The notes beneath the pieces are model-generated. The model did no database searches. It was not told where the DNA came from and worked only from the letters and a program-made list of their open reading frames with translations. This document shows positions 50,040-61,987 of a DNA stretch of 64,000 bases, piece by piece. Each line of letters opens with the position of its first letter. Within the stretch, counting starts at the first letter, position 1. Made by a program: the position numbers and the translations under genes. Source of the stretch: Microplitis mediator (Eukaryota; Arthropoda; Insecta; Hymenoptera; Braconidae); NCBI RefSeq assembly GCF_029852145.1, contig NC_079969.1, forward strand, positions 13,052,465-13,116,464, written 5' to 3'.

Positions 50040-52610
50040 ATGGGCCGGCGATCTATAAATACAACAAAAAGTGGAAAATATATGAATCCTACTGATCAAG
50101 CTCGTAAGTTTTTAGTTGATATAATCCATAAAAAATTTTTTCCAATTACTTTGTCTAATCATTTTTAAAATAAAAAATAAATTTTGTTAAATAGGTAAAG
50201 AAGCACGAAAAAAAGAGTTGAAGAAGAATAAAAAACAAAGGCAATTAGTCAGAGCTGCTGTGTTGAAAGGAAAAGATCCGACACAAATTATTGAAGAAAT
50301 GGAAAAAATAGACCAAATGGGTAATGAAAAAATTTGTTAGTATAGAAAGTAGCCGACATCCAATAATTTTATTTTTTACTTTTGATTAAACAAATTCACT
50401 ATTAATGAAAAAAAAAAAAATGAAGTTGACAACATTACCATATTTGAACTGTTCCATACTTTTTTTTATTTCAACAAAAGTTAATTATTTTGAGAGTTAT
50501 AATGTCTAAATTATGCTCGAAGTGCTCGAAAAAACCAATGTGTGAACGACTTATTTCGAGCTCGAAAATCTATTCATGATTTTGTTTTCGAGCTCCGTGT
50601 GTGTCTGTGTACATGTGGGTGTGCTTTGATTGCCTGCTTTGTAACAGATATAGCACAAGAGCTTTAGAGGAACAGGAGCTCAAAAAAATTGAAACGCTTC
50701 GAAATTCTGTGGTTGTTCGAACCAATACAAATTGCTACCGGAAAAAACCCTGTGTGCCTATTTTTATTAACAAAAAACGCGTTTCACTACTGATTTTGAA
50801 ATGTTTAAAAAAACAAACCTTTTTTATAAAATTTTGGGGGTACCCCATTTTGCCCCCCCCCCTGCCCGTTCCGTCCCTTCCTCCCCTCTATATATTATTC
50901 TATAACCAATTATTCTACTTTATTTGTTATTTCATATATTGATTATAGAATACAACGTTCTACAGCCACCTCCATTAAATGAGAAAGTTTTAAAAGATAA
51001 ACGTAAAAAATTGAAAGAAACTCTAGATCGCGTACTTAAAATGTATGTAAGTATTATATTTGTAATATTCTACGTAATGATAACTTTAGTTTAAAATAAA
51101 ATATCGACGGTTATTAGAATTACACAATAAATATCTTTCATTACAGGCTAAAGATGACCAAGAAAAGTGGATAGAACTCAAAGAACAATTAATTCAATAT
51201 GAAAGGCGTCGTGTAGATTTAGTTACTTACTTTGAAGCAGTAAAACATGCACAGCAAGTACAAATTGATGAAATTCCGCTACCTTCAACAAACAGTGACA
51301 TTCCTCGAAATTTTCCAGGTAGTTAAATTTAATAAATTAATACAGCTCATAAAGTCTTTGTTTTAATATATAAATATTTCAGGATCATTGACGTCGCAAA
51401 TTCCATTGCCAGATATGCCTCAACCTCCTACTCACATTTATTCTATGCATCCTCATTATTTGCCTCAACACCATCCGTTAATTAACATACCCATACCTCC
51501 AAGTATTCTGAAGAAAAGCAGCATTTATTCGAACATTTCAAATGTTCCATCACTAATTGCTAACAAAGATCCACCAGGGGTTCCGCCTTTTCCATCACCA
51601 GATCTTTCAATTGAAGACGAAGATTTGTGCGACAAGGTAATATAAAATTATACAATACTATACTTCTACAAAGTAGCAAAGCACACAAATTTATTTACTG
51701 ATATTTTTTTTAGTCCAAAGATGGTGGACAAAAATCCCGCACGATACGATTTGCAGATGATAAGGAGATTGAGAAACAGGAAAAAGATCATAAGGATAAA
51801 AATTATGATAAAGAAAAATATAAAGAAATGCAAAAAGTAAAACCTACGAGTCTTCAACAGAAAATGTTAGCTATGGCAGGACAAGATATCGATCAGTTTA
51901 TGCGGGAAATGGAGGTCGTACATAAAAAAAGAGAAACAGAGCGAGCCCAAGATTTGAACGCCAGATTAAGTTTACTTGAATCACAATCTGATGTTCAGTT
52001 GAAAAATAAAATCATGCAATCTGATGCTAAAAATGTTGAATTTTCCGAATCTACGGATATGCCAGCTACTGCGAATCAACAACATCCTCCCGTTCATTTA
52101 CAACAACAGCACAGTATACCATCAATGGGAATGCCACCTCCACCTCTTCTCTACAGACCACCGCCACCACCAATGCATCTACGAATGCCACCACCTCCTC
52201 CCCCTCGAATTGGTCTTCGATTACCTCCAGGTATGCCAGTATTCGCTTGCTTTGATGGATATTTTGTAATTAATCCTTAAATAAAAAAGGCATGAGATGT
52301 ATGAAGCCTTTTTTCCGATTACTTGATTGGTCGAAAGCAAAAAAATATATACAAACAACACGAAAATATACATTAAAACAAATATATGAAAAACGACACG
52401 CGCGCGCTTGCGCGCAAAATATTACGCTAGTAATTATATAATTTATTTTCGTTGTCGACTCCGATGAGTCTTAGCATTAACCTTTCTAACGTATTCATAA
52501 ATATTCTTATTCTGCCGCTCCTTCTTATGGGAAAAAAATTTTTTTATTAGTAATAACGCAGTGTAAAAATTCATTTTTATCATTCTTGTTAGTCCCATAA
52601 GAGTCGATTT

Positions 52611-52645
<35 letters not shown>

Positions 52646-54250
52646 GCCATAATCTCTCGTGGTTTTGACACAACGGTATTATTACGAGATAACATCAGTA
52701 TATCTACAAGCTATAAACAGTATATTTGTGAATTATTTTAGACGCGTTTATGCTGTGATTATAAACTGCGTTTTTATTATGTTAGTATTATATTTATACC
52801 GTCTTTGTACAATATAACTATGGTGACGATTTTCTAGAACTAATATATCTCGTGAAAAAATAATTTCATAAAATTATATTATACTTTATGTAATCTTTTG
52901 TAGAACTGTAAATTACTATTTTATTTCAACACAAATCATATAGTTAAATCTTAAGAAATCTATAATGTAATTTTCGAATAAGGTTAAATAATATATTTGA
53001 CCAAGAATACTTATAATATTCAATCATGACATCGCGGGTTTATAATTTCTTCAGTTTTCCTTTGGTATCTTAATAAACATACTATCTATTTTTACGCGAT
53101 AATGTACGTGGGTCAGCGCAGTGAATAGTAGCTGAGACTTAGAATTGGTAGGACCCGGGATCGAGTCCAGCAGTCATCAGATTTTTTTCATCAATAAAAA
53201 ACATTAATCGATCCGCCTAATTGTAAGTGATGCTCCTAATCCATTAGATCACATACAGGATGTAATTGAAGTTTTCTATTTTTGTTTCGCAATCTAATAG
53301 TTTGTCAATCATCTAAAATTCGTAGAAACACTGTATACATTTAGTAGGATAACTGTACAAACGTCGTAGGAACACCGCATAAACAATAAAATCACAGTGC
53401 AAATACCGTTAATAGAATTCACAAATACGCTGTACAAATACGGTAAATCTACTTACCTTCTACTATATTTATACTTTATTATTACGTAATTCAAACAGTA
53501 TTGTGAAAACCGCAAGGGATCCAGTTCGCATCTGGACATATTTAGATTAGTTCCGAAATTATGAACATTTGAATTTCCGAAAAAAAAAAAAAAAATTCAC
53601 TTTTACAGCGCCTTCCTTTCATGTTTTTCTAATGAAATGAGTTAATTAAACTCTGTGAAAAAAAAAAAAAAACATACTTTGAATACATTTTTTTAATTTA
53701 TAGTTTATTTTAACTTTCATCGTGATTGTGAAGGTTTTGAGTTTTAAAAGTAATTCAAAGCTCTACTCTGATGACTCCATTTATTTATTTGCTAAATCTT
53801 TTAGGGCCACCTCCGGGCATGCCTCGAATGTTAAGGTCAGGACTACAAAACTTACCGCGTATGCCACCTCCACCACAAATGCAGCTATCAAATTTATCAT
53901 GTTTACCGAACTCATCTAATTCTCAAGTACAAGGATCTAATAACATTAATGTACCACAAAAAACACCAAATGTTTTATCAGCAGCACCACAATTAATTAA
54001 TCGTCAAGATAAAGATGGCAAAAATACAACGACCATTGAAGCAAAACCACAAATAAGAAATTTGGCAGCAGATGTGACAAGATTTCTTCCTACATCATTA
54101 CGAGTTAAACGCGATGATCGGAGAAAACCAAATAGCATTACAAGATTGCCAGAAAAGAACTTTGAAACTCAGTTCATTAAACCACCTCAACCTAAAACGA
54201 AAGATGATGCATACATGCAATTTATGCAAGAAATGGAAGACTTATTATAA
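50040..54250 (+). CDS. WBP11: WW domain-binding protein 11 (splicing factor)
   Basis: Exons are 50040-50103, 50195-50320, 50949-51046, 51147-51318, 51383-51636, 51714-52230 and 53805-54250, 558 codons with GT-AG introns. The start at 50040 gives MGRRSINTTKSGKYMNPTDQ, matching the family's opening; an internal ATG at 50082 would lose it. WBP11 is a nuclear spliceosome-associated protein that binds WW domains and PP1 (family knowledge). Visible parts: a basic coiled N-terminus with RKEARKKELKKNKKQR and MEKIDQMEYN; PPPLNEKVLKDKRKKLKETL; SIPLP-like DEIPLPS; proline-rich clusters such as PPPPLLYRPPPPP; and a conserved tail with RNLAADVTRFLPTSLRVKR and YMQFMQEMEDLL. Intron 6 (1.57 kb) contains a tRNA-like repeat. 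Reading through the exon 6 donor would add 16 residues and stop at 52280. Confidence 0.95.
53020..53300 (+). mobile_element. Interspersed repeat with tRNA-like core, copy 2
   Basis: Matches 28790-29070 along its length: ATTTCTTCAGTT, GGTCAGCGCAGTGAATAG, GGGATCGAGTCCAGCAGTCA (B-box-like), TTTTTTCATCAAT, and ATTAGATCACAT near the end. It lies in WBP11 intron 6, in the same orientation as the gene. The A/B-box spacing suggests past RNA polymerase III transcription. Confidence 0.65.
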
Positions 54251-54870
54251 ACTACGAACAAATAATGTTTATAAATGAAAGAAAAAAATTTTATTTTAAA
54301 GACCTTGTCTCGTTGCATATTATTATAGTAATATATTACTGATGATTTACGAACTCGTTCATCCTAATTCTTTATTTAATGGCATACATTTTTACATTAA
54401 AAATTCCTTTACAATCCAAAAGCAAAGGATAGCGTATTTAGTTATGAAGTGATAAATAATAAAAATATATGTAAGGTAAGGGGCCCAGATTCTGACCTTT
54501 ATAAAGTGCCGGTTGGGGTTATACTATAATAATTAATGTAAGATTTAATTTAATGAGAAAAAAAATAATTCTATCGACTAGTTTATAATTTGTCAAATAA
54601 AGTCATGCGCTTAAAATAATTATTTGAATTGAATTAATAATTTGAATTGACGTTTCAAAAATTGACATTCAGAGACTTAGTTTTTGACCCTCAGAATTTT
54701 TCAGGTCGCAGTTTCTGACCCTCACAGTGGCCTAGTTTCTGATCCTCAAATTACACAAACCGTGATTAGGTTATGAAGTACTCACCAAGTTTCAATAAAC
54801 TAAAACTAATATTTAGATAAATAAATTAAATATTTATTATAACAAAAACATAATTTTTCAATATATAAAA

Positions 54871-54939
54871 TGGACGGATTTTTGCAATAACGTCTTAACT
54901 TATAAGGTTAGTTAAGACGTTATTGCAAAAATCCGTCCA
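54871..54939. repeat. Hairpin with 29 bp perfect arms
   Basis: TGGACGGATTTTTGCAATAA, continuing to TTAAC, pairs exactly with the complement ending TCCGTCCA; the loop is about 11 bases. It lies downstream of WBP11. It is either the ends of a deleted TIR element or a transcribed hairpin. Confidence 0.8.
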
Positions 54940-55984
54940 AATATAAATAATGAAAGTCACTTTAGCTAGCGCCTGTTCTCATTATTTTTCATCGTAGCTC
55001 GTTGTCTTTTTTTTAAATCTTGAATAAAAAAACAATAAAAAATTAATCTTGTCATAATAAAAATATTATTCAACTAAAAGAGTCATAACAATTTAAATGC
55101 TATCGAAATTAGTATTATTTTTGCAATAATTTTATCATTTCAAGAATATGTACTTTCAAAATCTAATTATGACTGTATTATGAATAATAGTAGAAAACTA
55201 TAAATATTGATTTTTTTACATTTTATAGACATGTAATTAAACAGATAACCTCGCTCGCAGTAAGTTATAATTTTAGGACCAACAACTCCACTATACTTTT
55301 AAAATTGAGCCTAGTTATTGACCCTGAAATTTCAACACCAAAACTCATTTTAATATGTCTTATAAATGTATTAAATTAAATTTTCATTGAATATTGATCT
55401 ATCCATCTACTTTTAGTTGAATTTTTTTACTTACATTATAATTAGTGCATAAATTCAATTGTCGCACCTTCTAACATCAACTGTTTAGACTACACTTAAA
55501 AATGGCTTCCTCAGCCACTTATGGCTAAAATATTTGTTTTTATTCGGTTAATATTTTCTATGTTTTTCAAATTGCCGTTAATTAGGCTCAGAATAAATTA
55601 CAATAAATTAAGTAAATAATGATTTTCTTTTTAAAGTTATAGTTTTTTAAGTAAGTAAGAAAAAAGTTGAAAAGGTCAGAAACTGCGCCAGGGTCAATAA
55701 CTGTGTTTTTTACTTTATCATTTTTAATCATACTCTGAGAGAAAAAAGTGTATATTTTCCAGAAAAGCTTGATTCAAGTATTTTAGTTACTTGAATAGTG
55801 CCGAGCAGTTATTTTCTTCACTCAAGTGAAATTATTGCTTTATTCAAGTATTTCATTTACTTGCTTAATACTTAGAGAAAAATTTGATTTCGTCGAAAAA
55901 ATATTATTAGACATGCTTTTTTTTTATTTAATGTTGTTTAAAATAGTTTTTTACCATAACAAACATTTTTTTATAAATAAAGAA

Positions 55985-56075
55985 TTTGACCCTACCTAAG
56001 ATTCAAACCTAGACTGATCACGCGAGACTTATGGCCTACGCTTTAGCACATGCAGCCATGGTAGCTGCTTAAAAA
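55985..56075 (-). mobile_element. tRNA-like repeat fragment
   Basis: On the minus strand, ACCATGGCTGCATGTGCTAA is followed about 45 bases later by TAGGTTTGAATCTTAGG, which fit A- and B-box positions of a tRNA-derived SINE. It does not fold as an intact tRNA by inspection. Confidence 0.45.
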
Positions 56076-56614
56076 TCATGTTATTAATAAACTCTTAAGT
56101 TATTCATCAATTTTTGTCATCTTTAATATTAATTTACACAACTAATTAGTAATATTTCAATATTTAACAGTTTATAGAAGTAGCTCTCGAAAAAATTAAT
56201 ATATTTTATATTTTTATCAATATCAATGAGAAATTTCATTTTGTTATAAAAACAAATTTTTTTCTTAGTGCAAGAATTTTTTTCTAATTCTTAATTATGT
56301 CTTTCTTCGATGCTTTTTTTTCATGTAACCAAATAATTGGTTTATTGAAATTTTTAATTCTAATAACTTTGAGAACGTATCAACTAAATTGAAGAAATAT
56401 TTGCTTGCTTTACGTAATTGATGCCTCTAGAAATTTATTACTAAAGTGAAGCAAAAGTTTTCTTAAAATAATATCTATCAATTTAATTTTATAAAAAAAT
56501 TACTTCTTGGAGTATTTATGGATACAAGAAAAATAATTACTTGAATATAATTTTTTTTTTATCTCAGTGTAATATGAATAGTAAAACTATTGTTGAATTC
56601 ACATAATTTTAAAT

Positions 56615-59600
56615 TTATGATAATTTATAAATCCAAACTCGATCTATTCCATATCCAATAGTTCTAACAGGTACTAAGTTTGGTAAAGGAAATCGGCAAA
56701 CGATGATTGTACAATCATTTTTCAATTCCTTAATAAATTTATTTTCGATTTGTTCCATCTGTACGAAATTTAGTAATTAACTTTGAGTACTTTCCCTCGC
56801 GGTTTTGGAAATACCGAAATAATACTGGAATTATACGGTATAAATACTGCATAAATATGGTATTATTCAAGTTATTTTGGCCAGTTTTTTTGCCGCATTA
56901 CTACCAAAAATTTACGAAAAAAATTCAGAATATTTACGGTAATAAAACAGAAAAAATACGGTATTTTAACAGCATTAAAACCGTAATTATACAGCACATT
57001 TTCGGCATTTTTGCAGCATTAAACCGTTCTACCCGGAACAAAAATTATATATAATTATATAAAATTTTATTTAATTATATATAATTATATATAACATTAT
57101 AAAGTTATATGTACAATAACTGTCATGAAAAAAAAAAAAAAAAAAACCCGCCGACTCGTGGGCTCGATCCCGAGTCCTAATGATTTAAAGCCTGATCTAT
57201 TAACCATTATGCCAAATCGCTTATTCGAAAATTGATACTAATTGTATTCATATCTATACAAACAAACTTGAGAAAATTGAAGACCTCAATTTTCCCGGAT
57301 TCTTATTTTCACTTACATTCTTTTGTTTCAATAAGAAATGTGTGAACTAATAGAATAAAATATAAAATTTTACACTTTGCACATTTTCGATGATTTTAAC
57401 CGCAGAAGCAAATATAAAATAAAACCAAATTTTTTACGATTTTTCATTATATCAGGATAAATCTGGCAAAATCGCAGGATATCTACGGTATAATTACCAA
57501 AAAAATACGATTTTATTATTAAAAAATTATCGCATTATTGCGGTATTTATATAGCATTTTTTCGGTAAAAGTTCGGCATTTTTATAGTTTTTTTACGGCA
57601 TTTTTTCGGTAAAAGTTCGGCATTTTTATAGTAATTTTACTATAGTAATCTGGTAACTCTACAGTATAAGTACAGGAAAAAAACTGGCCAATATAACCAT
57701 ATTATTACCAAATTATTACGGTAAATTTACGGCATGTGTATAAATGCCGAAAATTTACGGCATTTTTACGGCATTCGCAAAACCGCGAGGGTTAATATTA
57801 TTTTAATTGTAAAAAATATAGAAATGAAAGGTATATACCATAGATTCTACTCCAAATAATACAACATTGTCGTATTTACTTAAATCGAATTTCCAAAGAT
57901 CTTGTCTATAAAATACAGCTTTTGCAGACATTCCTTGAAGACGAGCTACAAGTTTAGAATATGCTACTAACCAGAAATTCAGCTCTACACCATAAGCTCT
58001 AAAATTGTTCTTCGCGGCTGCTAAAACCTTTTAAATTGATTAGTTATGATTAAAAACAGTGTATACTTATATAATTTAAGGTTGATTTTATCCAAGTTAT
58101 ACCAAACGACCATCGCCGCTTCCCAAATCAACGACGGATCCTGATTTTCCTCGCAAAGCTTGCAAAACATTTTGCAACTGTTGATTTGTTGCAGGAACGT
58201 AAGGCAAACATATTTTTCTTATCGCAGGACTAATAAATGGGACGCATATTACAGTAAGTCCTACGCCGATGCCACCTAAAATAATAGCAATAGTTAAAAA
58301 AATGCTTCAGTCAGTTGAACCTACGAGCTAGCTTGAAAATTTCCTGATGTGTTTGGGCTTAACAAGCTCGAAGATTTAGCTTACATACATGCTGATTTTT
58401 CAAGCTCGTTATCTCAATTTTTGCACTCAATGTGATACGACTGAATTAAAATTTTTTGCATTAACGCACATTGAGTACGTTCAACTAATTTTTTTAAATT
58501 TTTATTTTAATTGTTTTCTAGTGTATAGCCGTAGTAACGGCCTTTTACACTTTTTGCCTTTATATCGCAACTGCTTTACTTTTTTTTTTGCCTTCATTGT
58601 GCGGCTGTGGCCCGACTTGTGCTTATACTGTACTGCATCATTACGGTGATGCCTTACAACCTCCCTTGTGCAATGGAGGTGTAGTGACATAGGAAAACCA
58701 CAGAGAAAACCTAGCCAGTACAGTTTTCGGTTTGGGTGAAGCTCCAGTGATCGATAAAATTCCCATTTTACCGATCACTGGATCTTCATCCCGCGCCTAA
58801 CGGTCAGAGACCTTCGTTCGAACCCGACGCGTGGCTAAACGGTCATCCAGCCAAGTAGTGGCCATGCTCGATGCTACTTAACTTCGGTGATCGCCCGAGC
58901 CGCGCGCGTGCCGAACGGCTGCCTCAACCGCCTCTGAGTACATTCAACTAATTTTTTCTAAATTATTAGAAACCTCAGTTACTTAGAGCTCTATATAGTT
59001 TCAGCCTTTTTGTGAAAATATTATTCTTTATGCAATACCCATGAAACAATTTCCATCACAAGTTGCTGGTCAAGGCACTGATTTTAAGAATCTTTTGATA
59101 CCCATATAGTAGTTTTTTTGCACAAGCCTGCTCTCAAGTTCGATAGTTGCTCGCGTCATCATTCACCTATGGGTCTTGCTCCAGATTTGAATTGCAAGTC
59201 TTACGCTAGCCTTACACTTACACAAGAATTATGGTGAAGTTATTATTCAATTCTAGGAGAAAATCGGTGCCAAAACCATGTTGAATCGACCTTGCGCATG
59301 GCTTGCCTAAAATTATGGAGGGTAGAGGTACCTCTACCCTCCATACTCAAGATCTACTCAAGTTAAAACTGGTGGGAGAAGGAATAGCATGGGGAGGATC
59401 GCGTGTCTTGAGCAGATCTTGAGCAAGCCATGCGTAAGTTTCTTGAGCAAGAAATTCGTCAGAAGCTTTTGGATGTACCATGTTAGAAATATCTTCAATA
59501 TTCTTGCACAAGGCACATACGCAGAAGGAGAGTACTGTAGTATATTAAGAGGTGTATCATCGCAATTTTTGATTTTCTTTTAATGAGCGGGGTTTTGTCT

Positions 59601-61987
59601 CATAACTCTCAAACAATCGAGATAAACGAAATTGACGGATACGTTTCTTGAAGGAAATTGAATGTTCTACAAAAAAGATCTGATTGAAATTTTTCGTCAG
59701 ATAAACCGTTTTCTTATAATCATACCTTGAACATCAGTATGATTTTACAAATTGATTGTTCAACTTTGAAATTTTGTAATTAATGCAAAAATCAGTTCCC
59801 GAAAAAAAGCAGATGAATATTCCTAAAGGGAATTAAATGCTCTACAAAAAAAGTCTCTTCACAATTCACTCCTTTAAAAGTTATTCAAGGTTATTGAAGT
59901 CGTTTGGACAACTTCAACCTTGAATAACTTTTAAAGGAGTGGATTTAGCCAAAATTGTTAAGAGACTTTTTTTGTAGATCGTTTAATTCCCTTAAAGAAT
60001 ATTCATCTGCTTTTTTTCGGGAACTGATTTTTGCATTAATTACAAAATTTCAAAGTTGAACAATCAATTTGTAAAATCATACTGATGTTCAAGGCATGAT
60101 TATAAGAAAACGGTTCATCTGACAAAAAATTTCAATCAGACCTTTTTTGTAGAGCATTCAATTTCCTACAAGAAATGTATTCAAGTCTATTTCGTTTATC
60201 TCGATTGTTAGAGAGTTATGAGACAAAACCCGCTCATTAAAAGAAAATCAAAAATTGTGATGATACACCTCTTAATATTAATATTAAGGGCTTCAACTTG
60301 CACGATAATTTTTTTTGGTCTTCATGATTAATATTTTCACAGTATCGTTAAACAAAAAAAATTGTTGTTTTTTTTGGCCCAGCCTAATATATTTATATCA
60401 AAATAAAAAAATTTGTTTGTTATGAATCCTGATAGTCAATGTCAATCCTGATAAGGAAAGATTTAAAAAAAAATGTGAATGTATTTTTTTAATCTTTCTG
60501 AATTCTCGATAAGAATTAAAAAATATTTGATGGAATTAAAAAATTTTTGAGTGGTTGAAAACTATTTAGAAGTATTCAAAAAAATTTAGTAGTTTTGAAT
60601 CGTTCTAAATCTCTCCAGGAATCAAAATTTGACTTTTGTATAGCGATAGGAAAAAAATTTGAGTATTTAAACATATTAATAATTTCAAATTTGCTGTAAA
60701 ATGAAATTCAACTATGACTTAGTAATTTAAAAGTATTTGGAAGTACTAAAAGAAATTGAGTATTTTCGAATTTCTCTAAATCTTTCCATAAATCGAAATT
60801 TCAGTATTATTTTGCTATTAAAAAAAATTGCAAAGTATTTGAAAACTGTAATATTTTTGAATTCTTCTGAATCTCCGTATAAAATGGAATTCGATTATTA
60901 TTAAGTGACTGAAAAGTATTTTGAAAAATTTTATATTTTTGAATCGTCCCGTCTTTCAACAATTAGAAAATTCGGCTATTATTTTTAGCGACTAAACATT
61001 ATTGTGTAGTATTTAGAAAATTGAATAACTTGAACTTTTTCAAAATTATTGAATAACGGGTGATTCGTAACTTTCCAAAAGGATCTAATGCTTAGAAATT
61101 AGGAAGATTTGAAGTTTATGGAAGATTTAAAAAGTATTAAAAATTTTTTTTTTAAACTTCCTAAATCGCTTTTCTTAATCAGGAAACTATTACATTACGT
61201 AATAAATATTTGATGAATATAAGTGTTTTTAAACTATTTATTGGTTGTAGTTAATAACTATCAATTTACATCAAATTTAAAATTTGCTTTTGAAAGTAAA
61301 ATTGGCAAAATGTTGCGTACAAATTACGGATTATAGTCATTACAATACTTTTAGTACTTCGCATTGATAAATATGAAGTATCCCTATCAAAAAAATCCAT
61401 ATGGGAATCCAGCCTGGATTCCCACATGGCGTTTTCGGATTGATTCCCACATGGTTTCCTATAGGAATATTAATCTATTCTTTTATTCCTATAAGCGTAT
61501 CAATAGACGATAGACATAGAAATCCAGATACCCCAGATTCTATAGAAATTACTTACATAGAAATCCAGATTCCTATACAAATTTCCAACAAAGAAATTCA
61601 TACATCCAAATTCTTATGTCAAGTTCCTACATGGGAATCTAAGTACCCACAGTTTCCGAAATGGATTTTATATAAATCCATACACTCCTATATTAATTCC
61701 TATGGATTCTTATATAAATCCATACTTTTCTATATCGATTCCTATGGGTTCCCCTGTAATCCCACATGGATTTTTTTGATGGGGTAAAATGATCATAAAT
61801 GGGGTAGTCACAACTGGTGATTTGACCCTGCATATATAAGGTTTGAGTAAAGAGCATAGATTACATAAATTGCATGCATAATATGATAAGCCTTACCTGT
61901 GATAGAAATCAGAACTAAACCTGTTTTTGATATAACTGGAGAAAATTTGTTGGTTGCATTGTTATTAATTTCTAGTAACTCTTCCAT
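56615..61987 (-). CDS. ATPSCKMT: ATP synthase c-subunit lysine methyltransferase (FAM173 family)
   Basis: Exons in transcript order are 61987-61897, 58275-58103, 58027-57839 and 56758-56615, 198 codons with GT-AG introns. FAM173 proteins are mitochondrial inner-membrane methyltransferases; the B paralog methylates the ATP synthase c-ring lysine (family knowledge). Residues 18-45 are hydrophobic (GLVLISITGGIGVGLTVICV), the single membrane anchor of the family. The SAM-binding motif VDLGSGDGR is at 79-87 and GVELNFWLVAYSKL at 101-114. RQDLWKFDLSKYDNVVLFGV and CRFPLPN-VPVRTIGYGIDRVWIY complete the family pattern. Invertebrates may have one gene for FAM173A and B, so the exact paralog is uncertain. 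Intron 1 (3.6 kb) holds a 5S-derived SINE, a 740 bp palindrome and a MITE. Confidence 0.9.
56794..57791. mobile_element. TIR element with CCCTCGCGGTTTTG termini
   Basis: CCCTCGCGGTTTTGGAAATA at the left is mirrored by GCAAAACCGCGAGGG at the right. The body is built of short GGTAAATTTACGGCA/TGCCGTAAA-type motifs in both orientations, giving ORF-like stretches without meaning. A tRNA-like repeat at 57130-57232 lies inside. The whole element fills intron 3 of ATPSCKMT. Confidence 0.7.
57130..57232 (-). mobile_element. tRNA-derived SINE-like repeat
   Basis: On the minus strand: GATTTGGCATAATGGTTAAT (A-box-like), then GACTCGGGATCGAGCCCACG (B-box-like), then CGGCGGG and a T-run. The spacing fits a tRNA-derived head, but an intact acceptor stem is not apparent, so it is not called as a functional tRNA gene. 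Confidence 0.6.
58472..58957 (-). mobile_element. 5S-rRNA-derived SINE with target-site duplication
   Basis: Direct repeats of about 23 bp (TGAGTACRTTCAACTAATTT at 58472 and 58935) flank an insert of about 440 bp. Read on the minus strand, the insert opens with sequence closely matching the internal control region of 5S rRNA: GATCACCGAAGTTAAG, then CACTACTTGGCTGGATGACC with the right spacing. The tail is A-rich (AAAACAATTAAAATAAAAA) next to the left duplication. A 5S promoter head, short length and duplication together define a SINE3-like element. It sits in ATPSCKMT intron 1 on the gene's strand. Confidence 0.75.
59314..59345. repeat. 32 bp perfect palindrome
   Basis: TATGGAGGGTAGAG followed by GTAC and the exact complement. 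AGATCTTGAGCAAGCCATGC near 59411 and GCGCATGGCTTGCC near 59295 add a looser mirrored pair around it. No protein family implied. Confidence 0.8.
59542..60278. repeat. 740 bp near-perfect palindrome in ATPSCKMT intron 1
   Basis: Arms of about 365 bp mirror one another with few mismatches, from ATATTAAGAGGTGTATCATC at the left to GATGATACACCTCTTAATAT at the right. They meet at about 59910 in GAAGTTGTCC-like sequence (GAAGTCGTTTGGACAACTTC). No coding content. A fold-back element or inverted duplication. Confidence 0.9.
60450..61185. repeat. Degenerate interspersed repeat (two partial copies)
   Basis: GAAAACTATTTAGAAGTATT at 60558 and the related AAAAGTATTTGGAAGTACT near 60730 repeat the motif of 38585, each followed by AAATCTCTCCA/AAATCTTTCCA and AATCGAAATTTCAG-like sequence. 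Part of the same family is at 45775-46100. Non-coding. Confidence 0.5.
61382..61783. mobile_element. MITE with CCCTATCAAAAAAATCCAT termini
   Basis: CCCTATCAAAAAAATCCATA at the left is mirrored by ATGGATTTTTTTGATGGGG at the right. The body repeats TGGATTCC/GGAATCCA and CATGGGAATC/ATTCCTATGG units. The 128-codon plus-strand frame is a repeat artefact. Confidence 0.7.

Larger units (their letters stand above)
54251..56614. other. Convergent intergenic region WBP11-ATPSCKMT
   Basis: Contains the 3' UTRs of both genes, a perfect hairpin (54871-54939), a tRNA-like repeat on the minus strand (about 55985-56075), and AT-rich sequence with CAAGTA/TACTTG motifs around 55780-55870. No coding exon was recognised. 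Confidence 0.5.

Noticed and set aside
49832..50095. 87-codon frame overlapping the WBP11 start
   Set aside because: A different frame from WBP11; it begins in MITE-derived sequence and has no similarity I recognise.
58800..58925. Functional 5S rRNA gene
   Set aside because: Only the internal control region matches; the ends that pair in 5S rRNA are replaced and the segment is part of a longer insert with target duplications.
61401..61787. 128-codon plus-strand frame
   Set aside because: Made of repeated Ile/Pro/Ser-rich units inside a MITE with clear terminal repeats.
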